A stretch of 8,917 nt of DNA from Spirochaetales bacterium (GTDB lineage Bacteria; Spirochaetota; Spirochaetia; DTKZ01), in contig JAISQU010000028.1 in the NCBI GenBank assembly GCA_031274005.1, forward strand, positions 1 through 8,917. The letters run 5' to 3'. The notes under the pieces are model-generated. The model was not told the origin of the DNA, made no database searches, and saw only the letters and a program-made list of their open reading frames with translations. The translations under genes were made by a program, and so were the position numbers. Below, piece after piece: positions 1 through 6,249 of this stretch (the first letter of the stretch is position 1; the number at the start of each line of letters is the position of its first letter).

Positions 1-12
1 CACTTACTTTTT

Positions 13-60
13 CCCGGTTATAATAGCGCATTTTTTGCGGCAAAGCCGCAAAAAACCGGG
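13..60. repeat. Nested inverted repeats
   Basis: The inner perfect 11-bp palindrome has arms TTTTTTGCGGC (31-41) and GCCGCAAAAAA (45-55) around a 3-base AAA loop. An outer pair, CCCGGTT (13-19) and AACCGGG (54-60), overlaps the inner arm by two bases, so the two hairpins compete. The T run is on the 5' side and the A run on the 3' side in both orientations, which is the reverse of a normal intrinsic terminator. A terminator call is therefore not secure. A structural or repeat-family role is equally possible. Confidence 0.5.
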
Positions 61-128
61 CTTTTCGGGGGTTCCGCCGCTGGCGCGGCCGCTTCGCGCC
101 CCTTCAATCCCTTGCGCCCCACGGTCTT

Positions 129-143
129 TTGCGCTTTGCGCAA
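129..143. repeat. Short palindrome TTGCGC-TTT-GCGCAA
   Basis: A perfect 6-bp inverted repeat with a 3-base loop, followed on the plus strand by a weak AT-rich stretch without a clean T run. It could be a small hairpin or a protein-binding site. Nothing else in the sequence identifies it. Confidence 0.3.
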
Positions 144-304
144 TTTAATTCTATAAAGCGAGGGTAAACGCCGATGCCCTGTTCGCCGGGGTGCCCCAAT
201 TTTTTCCGTGTAAAATCACCGGAAGCCCTTGGGCCGCGCCAGGGATTGCAGCATGCCCCGGTAGCCGCACGCGCGAGCGTGTTTATGAATACCAAGTTTC
301 AAAG

Positions 305-337
305 CGGAATAGAAAAATGCAACATTTTTCTATTCCG
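305..337. repeat. Perfect 15-bp inverted repeat, 3-base loop
   Basis: The left arm CGGAATAGAAAAATG (305-319) and right arm CATTTTTCTATTCCG (323-337) are exact reverse complements around CAA (320-322). A perfect 15-bp stem with a minimal loop is very unlikely by chance in non-coding DNA. It is AT-rich inside and closed by CG pairs, and no T run follows on either strand, so it is not a canonical intrinsic terminator. Plausible identities are a dispersed palindromic (REP- or MITE-like) element, an RNA-processing hairpin or a protein-binding site. Confidence 0.75.
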
Positions 338-491
338 TGGTCGTGTCAGAACGAGGCCCAAAAAAACCTTTTGGCGTATATAAATGCTATAGGCCGAGCA
401 AAAAAGGCGCACGGAAAAAATTGGTGCATCCGCTTCGCCGTGCTGTTTCCTGACCGCTTTGCGGCTTTACGCCGTGAATGGGCTCGAAATT

Positions 492-502
492 TCCAAATTG
501 GA
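492..502. promoter_or_regulatory. Operator-like palindrome TCCAA-A-TTGGA
   Basis: A short perfect palindrome (5+1+5) ends 12 bases upstream of the -35 box of the ptsI promoter, a place where an activator could bind. The only support is symmetry and position, and short AT-rich palindromes arise easily by chance. Confidence 0.2.
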
Positions 503-514
503 GTAAGATTCTAC

Positions 515-543
515 TTTACATATAGCAAAAAACTGCATATATT
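515..543 (+). promoter_or_regulatory. Sigma70-type promoter of the ptsI operon
   Basis: TTTACA (515-520, 5 of 6 to consensus) is followed after exactly 17 bases by TATATT (538-543, 5 of 6). The expected transcription start, about 7 bases after the -10 box, falls at about 550, immediately before the ptsI ATG at 551. There is no Shine-Dalgarno sequence between the promoter and the gene. The geometry therefore predicts a leaderless or nearly leaderless ptsI mRNA. Confidence 0.7.
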
Positions 544-550
544 GTGAAAC

Positions 551-2293
551 ATGATAGAAATTCGGGGAATTTCGGCTTCGCCGGGCATTATATGGGGGAA
601 AGCCTTTGTTTACATAGATGACGCTCTGCAAATTCCCAAATATGATATTGGCCCCGCGTGGGTTGTCAACGAGCTCAAACGCCTCCAGGACGCCATCGAC
701 AAGGCCACCGCCGAGGTGAAGATTTTGCAGGAGGATTCCAGCTCGAAGGGCTTCTCACAAAGCGGCGAAATACTCGAATCTCATCTGATAATGCTCCAGG
801 ATCCGCAGTTCCAGGCCGATGTCGAGGCGGATCTGCGGCAGGAACTCAAAAATATTGAGTGGATAGCCTATAAGACTTTCCGCGAATACTCCGAAAGGCT
901 TGCCGGAATGGACGACCCTGTTTTCCGCGAAAGAGCGACTGATATACGGGATGTCGGTCACAGGGTTATAGGCCACCTCCTGCACAGGCGCAAGGTGTCC
1001 CTGTCGAATATCAAAGGCGAGGTAATTCTGGTGGGGCGCGACCTTGTGCCCTCCGAAGCGGTTGCCATGCATTCTTCCGGCATACTGGGTCTCGCCATGG
1101 AAGAGGGGGGCAGAACATCCCATACGGCTATCCTCGCCCGGGCGTTTGAGATTCCCGCGGTTTTGGGTCTGAAAGATTTAACAAAACAGGTACAAACGGG
1201 CGACGAGATTCTTATCGATGGCAATCAGGGCGTTGTTATTATCAATCCCGATGAGGCCGCGCGGCGCAGCTACGAGAAATCCCGCCGGCTGTGGGTACTG
1301 CGGGAGGTCGATCTGCACCAGTTTGTCGGCCTCCCCGCGGAAACCCGCGACGGCAAAATGGTTTCCATACTTGGCAATATCGAGGTACCCGAGGAGGTGT
1401 CCGCCCTCAAACTCTACGGGGCGGAAGGCATAGGCCTGTATCGTTCCGAGTTTCTCTTTATTCAACCCGGCAGGCTCCCTACGGAGGATATTCAGGTAAA
1501 GGCCTACGCCCAGGTTCTGGAAGCGATGAAGGGAATGGACGTTACCATCAGAACCCTGGATCTTGGCGGGGACAAAATGATTCCCAACCTTTCCGACACC
1601 TCGGAGAAAAATCCCCTTCTGGGCTGGAGGGCCATACGGTTCTGCCTTTCGGAGCGGCAGATTTTCAAGACCCAACTGCGGGCATTGTACCGCGCTTCGG
1701 TATACGGAAAGCTCAAAATCATGTTTCCGCTTATCACAACCGTTGACGAGTTCTTCGCCGCGCGGGACCTTACCTGCGAGGTAAAAGAGGAGCTTGTGAA
1801 AGAAAATATTCCCTTTGACGAGGATGTCCCCATCGGCTGTATGATAGAGATTCCCGCGGCCGCGGCCGCAGCGGATATCCTCGCGCGGGAGGCCCGGTTT
1901 TTTTCCATAGGTACAAACGATCTGATTCAATATACCCTCGGCGTTGACCGCGGCAATCACCGGGTGGCGTATCTGTATGACCCCTTTCATCCGGCGGTTC
2001 TGCGCTTTATCAAAAACACTATTGTAAATGCGCACGCGGAAGGCATTCCGGTATGTATGTGCGGGGAGATGGCCGGCGACCCCCTCGCAACGCTTTTGCT
2101 TTTGGGTATGGGGCTTGATCAGTTCAGCATGAACGGTTCGTCCATTCCTGAGGTAAAAAAAATCATCAGGTCGGCGTCCTACGCACAGGCCGCGGAGTTT
2201 GCCGACGAAATAATGCGGATGCGGTGCGGCAAAGAGATTTTCAGTTTTATCAAAGAACGTATGGAGAAGAGTTTTGACCTCGCCGTCTACTAG
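551..2293 (+). CDS. ptsI: Phosphoenolpyruvate-protein phosphotransferase (PTS enzyme I)
   Basis: Cytoplasmic enzyme I takes phosphate from phosphoenolpyruvate onto a histidine and passes it to HPr, starting the PTS cascade. At 580 aa it has the normal family length and all three parts: the N-terminal HPr-binding region (about 1-145), the swivelling phosphohistidine domain (about 150-230) with GGRTSHTAILAR and active His191, and the C-terminal PEP-binding barrel (about 250-545). Visible PEP/Mg-site residues are Arg298 in LYRSEF, Arg334 in TIRTLDLGGDK, Glu433 in MIEIP, Asp457 in IGTNDLIQYT and the catalytic Cys504 in VCMCGEMAGD. A six-alanine run (436-441) replaces the usual AAAVIA-type stretch after MIEIP. 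The start fits the family beginning (MxxIxGIxASPG) but has no Shine-Dalgarno sequence. No ptsH or sugar permease is nearby, so HPr must be encoded elsewhere. Spirochaetes are known to keep incomplete PTS sets with likely regulatory roles; whether that applies here is inference. Confidence 0.97.
   Translation: MIEIRGISASPGIIWGKAFVYIDDALQIPKYDIGPAWVVNELKRLQDAIDKATAEVKILQEDSSSKGFSQSGEILESHLIMLQDPQFQADVEADLRQELKNIEWIAYKTFREYSERLAGMDDPVFRERATDIRDVGHRVIGHLLHRRKVSLSNIKGEVILVGRDLVPSEAVAMHSSGILGLAMEEGGRTSHTAILARAFEIPAVLGLKDLTKQVQTGDEILIDGNQGVVIINPDEAARRSYEKSRRLWVLREVDLHQFVGLPAETRDGKMVSILGNIEVPEEVSALKLYGAEGIGLYRSEFLFIQPGRLPTEDIQVKAYAQVLEAMKGMDVTIRTLDLGGDKMIPNLSDTSEKNPLLGWRAIRFCLSERQIFKTQLRALYRASVYGKLKIMFPLITTVDEFFAARDLTCEVKEELVKENIPFDEDVPIGCMIEIPAAAAAADILAREARFFSIGTNDLIQYTLGVDRGNHRVAYLYDPFHPAVLRFIKNTIVNAHAEGIPVCMCGEMAGDPLATLLLLGMGLDQFSMNGSSIPEVKKIIRSASYAQAAEFADEIMRMRCGKEIFSFIKERMEKSFDLAVY
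2263..2270 (+). promoter_or_regulatory. Ribosome-binding site supporting the TTG start of der
   Basis: GGAGAAGA inside the ptsI 3' end contains GGAG ending 7 bases before the TTG at 2274. This is a good Shine-Dalgarno placement. The downstream alternative TTG at 2346 has only a weaker GGCGGA-like sequence. Confidence 0.5.
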
Positions 2294-3674
2294 TGGCGGG
2301 CCTGATAAAACAGGAAGCGGAGAACACAGGCGCGGCGGCGGACAATTGCCTTTGGTCGCCATTGTCGGCCGGCCCAATGTCGGGAAATCTACCCTCTTTA
2401 ACCGCCTTGTGCGCAGGCGCAAAGCGATTACCGACCCAACGCCCGGAGTTACCCGTGACCCTGTGAAGGGCCTCTGGGAACACGGGGGCAGGACTGTCCT
2501 TCTTCTGGACACGGGCGGCATACGCGCGCAGGCCGCGGGCATAGACGCGCTCGTGTCGCAGAGAAGCCGGGAGGCTTTTACCCGCGCCCAGATCATCATC
2601 CTTCTTCTGGATGTGCGGGAGATAACCCCCGAAGATGAGGAGCTTATCGCCTGCCTGCGGCCCTATGCCCCCAGAGTCATCGCTGCGGTAAACAAGGTCG
2701 ATACCGAAAACCATGAAGACGCCGTGGGCGAGTTCCGGACGCTGGGCTTCCGGCAGGTTTTCGCGGTTTCCGCCGCTCACGGGCGCAGCTGCGACGAGCT
2801 TGCCGACGCTGTTTTCAGCGGAATTGATTTTTCCCTGTATGAGGAGGAGGGGGAACCTGGCCGAGAGGCGGCGCGGGAGGAAATCACTTTAGCCATTCTG
2901 GGGAAACCGAATACGGGAAAATCCACTCTGGTCAACCGGCTTTTGGGCGAGGAGCTTTCTATAGTGTCGGAGGTTCCGGGGACGACGCGGGATATTCTGG
3001 AAGGCGGAATCACCTTCAGGGGAAAGAATTTCCGGCTTTTGGATACGGCGGGCATACGCAGAAAATCCCATGTAACCGAAAGCGTGGAATACTACTCGGT
3101 CAACAGGGCAATCGCGGCAATAGAAGACGCCGATGTCGCTCTGCTTCTTATTGACGCGGCCGAGGGCCTGGCGGAGCAGGACAAAAAGATAGCGGCGCAG
3201 ATTGTCAAGAAAGGACGGGGAATCATCCTCGGTCTCAACAAGTGGGACCTTATGCCGCGCAATAAAAAGGCCCTGGCCGCCGCGGCGGAGAAGCTGCGCT
3301 TTCAGTTTCCCGTACTCGACTTTGCTCCTGTCATGGCTGTCTCGGCGCGCACGGGCTGGAACCTCGACGAGCTTCTTGTGAAGGCGCGGGAAATCGACGC
3401 GCAGCTTCAGCGGCGTATAGAGACGGCGGCTCTGAACCGGGCGCTGGAAGCCTGGGTAAGCGAAAATCCTCCGCCCCGTGACGGCCGCCGGCAGTATAAG
3501 ATACGGTTCATAACGCAGGTAAGTATAAAGCCCATTCGGTTTATACTTTTTGTCAACAAAAAAGACGGCTTTCCGCTTTCGTATTTGGGGTACGTCAAAA
3601 ACAAAATCCGCGGCCTGGGTTTTCAGGACGTTCCTTTTGCCATGGATCTCAGAACCAGGGAGACAGACCCGTGA
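2274..3674 (+). CDS. der: GTPase Der (EngA), double Era-like GTPase for 50S ribosome assembly
   Basis: Der is an essential cytoplasmic GTPase that acts in late maturation of the large ribosomal subunit. The 466-aa product has two tandem G domains and a C-terminal KH-like domain. G domain 1 shows GRPNVGKS (32-39), DTGG (79-82) and NKVD (140-143). G domain 2 shows GKPNTGKS (210-217), DTAG (257-260) and NKWD (322-325). The KH-like part covers about 375-460. The start is uncertain. TTG at 2274 has a well-placed GGAG and overlaps ptsI by 20 bases, but it adds a 24-residue Gly/Ser/Arg-rich extension before the conserved PLVAIVGRPNVGKS. A TTG at 2346 would give the compact N-terminus usual for the family (442 aa). 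The stop codon overlaps the next start (GTGA), so it is coupled to the MerR gene. Confidence 0.96.
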   Translation: MTSPSTSGGPDKTGSGEHRRGGGQLPLVAIVGRPNVGKSTLFNRLVRRRKAITDPTPGVTRDPVKGLWEHGGRTVLLLDTGGIRAQAAGIDALVSQRSREAFTRAQIIILLLDVREITPEDEELIACLRPYAPRVIAAVNKVDTENHEDAVGEFRTLGFRQVFAVSAAHGRSCDELADAVFSGIDFSLYEEEGEPGREAAREEITLAILGKPNTGKSTLVNRLLGEELSIVSEVPGTTRDILEGGITFRGKNFRLLDTAGIRRKSHVTESVEYYSVNRAIAAIEDADVALLLIDAAEGLAEQDKKIAAQIVKKGRGIILGLNKWDLMPRNKKALAAAAEKLRFQFPVLDFAPVMAVSARTGWNLDELLVKAREIDAQLQRRIETAALNRALEAWVSENPPPRDGRRQYKIRFITQVSIKPIRFILFVNKKDGFPLSYLGYVKNKIRGLGFQDVPFAMDLRTRETDP

Positions 3675-4966
3675 GACGGCTGGGCATAGGCGAAGTGTGC
3701 AGGCTGCTTGATATAAAACCTCATGTGCTTCGCTATTGGGAAGAAGAAATATCCTTTCTGGAGCCGGAAAAAAACGCAGGCGGCCGCAGGGTGTACGGCG
3801 ACAAAGAGATGAATCTCCTGTACCGCCTGAAATACCTTGTCTCCGAAAGACGCTTTACCCTGGAAGGGGCGAAGCTCGCCCTGCTTGAGGAGATGTCCGG
3901 CCCCTGCGGAAATGAAAAGGCCGAGATTCACGCCCAGCGGAAAAATCTGCTGGATTCGCTTGAGGCCCTGGGCCGGCTAAAAGAAGAAAGCGCGGAGTTT
4001 ACCGGATCTTCGTTTATTCCGTCCGGTCAGGAGCATCTGCAGGAAATATGGAAAACCCTGCCGCCGCACAAACGGCGGAATTTGTCCGAAGACCTTCTGC
4101 ATCTGCCGCCCGAGCTTTTACGGCTGCTTGCCGCGCTGCACACACAATCCCCCCGCGCCGCCGCGTCCGCTCAGGCGGAGCTTAGGGTTGCGCCGCGTGA
4201 AAGCCTTGCGTTCTCCGCGGCCGAAGAATGCCTTGCCTCAGGCAGGCTTGCCCTTGTTACCGTGCTGCCCCATACCGTCCGGCGGGACGCCGCAGCCGCA
4301 GCCCTCAGACAGTTGGCCCTGGCTGTGAGGGGCGCGCTGCGGGCCTCCGGAATCTTTCCCGTCTGGTATGTTTTTACCGCGCCGGAGCGCTGCGCCCCGG
4401 GAGCCCGGAACACGGACAGCGATTACGCGGAAGAACCCCGTCCGCCGGTCAGCCTGAGAACGCTGCTCTGCCGCGGGGATACTTTTTTTTACGACGAGGA
4501 AAAAATTATTTTCGCGCGGCAGCCTTTTTTTCCGTATCTTGATGAAGAAGGCCGCCTGCGCGCAGAGGAGGACGGCTGCCTCGCCGGATACGCCTCCGGC
4601 ATGGCGGGAGTCCTTCTTGTTATGAGTTCCCCCGCTTTTCAGAGGGGTCTGGCGGCGAGGGGTATCGATACTCTTTGCGTCCTGCCCCTGAACCGTTATT
4701 CGCTGAACTTTCCTGACCGCGAGCTTCTGGCGGGCCACTGCGAACGCGGCGCCGATCTTTCGGTTTTGTGCGCGCCGGCCGGAGGCGGGTACGCCGCGAC
4801 GGGGAATTATATCGTGCGGCCGGGTTTTCTGTCTTTGCCGCCGCTCACTTTAGAAGAGAATTCCGCCGATGAATTAGACAAGATCCCTGTCCGAAAAATC
4901 CGCTCATCTTTAAGCCTGTATATAGGGGGGGCCGGAACTATCTGGGGTATCAGGGAGGATTCATGA
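3671..4966 (+). CDS. MerR-family DNA-binding protein fused to a degenerate UDP-sugar pyrophosphorylase (UDPGP/AGX-like) domain
   Basis: The N-terminus (1-75) is a MerR winged helix: IGEVCRLLDIKPHVLRYWEEE, then GGRRVYGDKEMNLLYRLKYLV. Residues ~119-395 align by eye with the UDP-GlcNAc pyrophosphorylase family. GQEHLQEIWKTL (119-130) matches the family's N-terminal GQEHLLRFW segment, VAPRESL (173-179) matches VPREVL, IFPVWYVFTAP (228-238) matches IIPWYIMTS, and IIFARQPFFPYLDEEG (279-294) matches VIFFQQGMLPAFTFDG. GLAARGI (326-332), ELLAGHCERGAD (351-362) and ATGNYIVRPGFL (376-387) also fit. The catalytic motifs are lost: GGxGTRLG reads LPHTVRRD, PDGNGG reads YASGMAG, and DN reads LN. The C-terminal part is shorter than in true enzymes. 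I infer a ligand-sensing or structural pseudoenzyme. GTG start, AGGGAG 8 bases upstream, 4-base overlaps with both neighbours. The HTH call is firm; the UDPGP relation needs profile comparison. Confidence 0.88.
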   Translation: MRRLGIGEVCRLLDIKPHVLRYWEEEISFLEPEKNAGGRRVYGDKEMNLLYRLKYLVSERRFTLEGAKLALLEEMSGPCGNEKAEIHAQRKNLLDSLEALGRLKEESAEFTGSSFIPSGQEHLQEIWKTLPPHKRRNLSEDLLHLPPELLRLLAALHTQSPRAAASAQAELRVAPRESLAFSAAEECLASGRLALVTVLPHTVRRDAAAAALRQLALAVRGALRASGIFPVWYVFTAPERCAPGARNTDSDYAEEPRPPVSLRTLLCRGDTFFYDEEKIIFARQPFFPYLDEEGRLRAEEDGCLAGYASGMAGVLLVMSSPAFQRGLAARGIDTLCVLPLNRYSLNFPDRELLAGHCERGADLSVLCAPAGGGYAATGNYIVRPGFLSLPPLTLEENSADELDKIPVRKIRSSLSLYIGGAGTIWGIREDS

Positions 4967-6249
4967 TTCGCTGCGTTTTTGTTTTCGTTTTTTCGCTGCT
5001 GCTTTTTTCCGCGGCGCGGGCGGGCGCGGACACATATAATCAGGCGGAATTTGACATCAGGGAGAACGTTGAGATCCGCGAACTCCACGCGGATATCCTG
5101 AGCGCGCCCACAAACGAGGTTATAAACCTTACACGTAAAGTCTTTACCCAGCGCGGTCAGGATAACCGCGTCTGCGTCCAGGTACGCAAAACTCAGGAAG
5201 CGTTTTATATACTCTTTCTTAATGAGGAGGACGGCCGCTTTCCCGTTTTTTCGCGGGGAAGCTGGATCATCAAGCGGGATCTCGCCACGGGGGATTTTGT
5301 TCAGGTCAAAATCTTTTTCCATTCCGATCCCGGCTCCTTTGTGCGCATTTTTCCGGATAAAGGCGGCGCGGTGAGGGGGAAATCTCTCATGGACCTGTAT
5401 CTGTTTAACAGGCGGATTCAGCATGATGTGCCCCTGGGCGGCAGCTTCGTCAGTCTTCTGACCCTTCCCTTTGCCGCTATTATCGAAACAAGCCGGGGAA
5501 CCGTCAACTGGCGGGGCCTTATTCCTCCGGTGGATGCCTCCGCGTACAGGAACATCCTCACTATGACCAAAACGCTGCGCGCGCGGCTGGGACGGTTTGC
5601 CAACGTGGATGACGGGGCCATGGACAGTGACGGGCGCATGGTTTTTATAGCAACGCTTGAACCCCAGGACGCGGGAAAACCCGCCGGTTTTAACTGTTCG
5701 GGTTTTGTGAAGTGGATTGCCGACGGGCTGTACGCCCCGCTGACAGGTAAACTTCTCGATATAAAAGAACTGAAAACCAAACACCCGGAAGCCCGCGGCA
5801 GTTTTATTTCGCGCCGCTATGAAGACCGGAGAGATCCCTTCTTTGGCCTTGACTGGTCCCGCAATATAGCCCTGGCTTTCGCCCGGCTTTCGCCCGGCGG
5901 GCAAACCGCGGGAATTGAATCCTCTGATGTGCGCGGCCTTCCCTATTGGAAATACATGGAAGACATAGGATACGCCGCGAAAGATATTCCCGCCATTCTG
6001 CATTACCTTGCCCTCACCGAACCGGGAAGCATTTATATAGCTTCGGTCAACAGGGAGTTCGGCAGCGACCCCGTTTTACGCCAGCATACCCATGTGGCGG
6101 TTCTTCTGCCCGTCATAGACGCGGCCGGAAAATTTTCCTGCGCCGTTATGGATACAACTGTGGAGAGCAGCTTGCAGCGGCTTACGGGCAGGGGGGATTT
6201 TATTCATCTGGTGCGTATCAAAGCCCGTGCGGAGTTCAGCCCGCCTTAG
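4963..6249 (+). CDS. Exported NlpC/P60-like cysteine peptidase or amidase candidate
   Basis: The 428-aa product begins with a typical signal peptide: Arg3, a hydrophobic core at about 4-16, and an AxA-like site at 18-20 (ARA then GA). There is no lipobox cysteine after it, so it is probably periplasmic or secreted. The C-terminal part shows a papain-like NlpC/P60 pattern: NCSGFVKWI with Cys245, HTHVAVLLPV with His377, and a polar residue in VMDTTVE (Asp397), in the order expected for a Cys-His-polar triad. NlpC/P60 enzymes usually cut peptidoglycan peptides; the substrate here is unknown. Residues 24-235 form a strand-rich region that I do not recognise. The ATG overlaps the upstream stop (ATGA) and has GGGAGG 4 bases before it. 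The 3' end overlaps the converging MFS gene by 14 bases. The peptidase reading rests on motif order only. Confidence 0.85.
   Translation: MIRCVFVFVFSLLLFSAARAGADTYNQAEFDIRENVEIRELHADILSAPTNEVINLTRKVFTQRGQDNRVCVQVRKTQEAFYILFLNEEDGRFPVFSRGSWIIKRDLATGDFVQVKIFFHSDPGSFVRIFPDKGGAVRGKSLMDLYLFNRRIQHDVPLGGSFVSLLTLPFAAIIETSRGTVNWRGLIPPVDASAYRNILTMTKTLRARLGRFANVDDGAMDSDGRMVFIATLEPQDAGKPAGFNCSGFVKWIADGLYAPLTGKLLDIKELKTKHPEARGSFISRRYEDRRDPFFGLDWSRNIALAFARLSPGGQTAGIESSDVRGLPYWKYMEDIGYAAKDIPAILHYLALTEPGSIYIASVNREFGSDPVLRQHTHVAVLLPVIDAAGKFSCAVMDTTVESSLQRLTGRGDFIHLVRIKARAEFSPP

Larger units (their letters stand above)
1..514. other. Gene-free intergenic region upstream of ptsI
   Basis: No reading frame here has a believable protein. 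The longest one (191-547, 118 codons) lacks a ribosome-binding site, has low-complexity Arg/Phe-rich content with no recognisable motif, and runs through the palindromes and the ptsI promoter. The stretch is dense in inverted repeats (13-60, 82-100, 129-143, 305-337), some GC-rich and some AT-rich. A ptsH (HPr) gene, which often precedes ptsI, is absent. The 3' end or promoter of whatever lies to the left is not visible. It may be a decayed region or a home for dispersed palindromic repeats; copy number elsewhere in the genome would decide. Confidence 0.6.

Noticed and set aside
191..547. 118-codon plus-strand frame before ptsI
   Set aside because: No ribosome-binding site, no recognisable motif, and it crosses the palindromes and the ptsI promoter; most likely chance.
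1856..1876. GCGGCC-type repeat inside ptsI (six alanine codons)
   Set aside because: It encodes an alanine run at a position that is alanine-rich across enzyme I proteins and does not change the domain length; ordinary coding sequence.
1178..2599. Long (473-codon) open frame on the minus strand
   Set aside because: It lies antisense to ptsI and the start of der, which have full family signatures; a GC-rich shadow frame without domain features.
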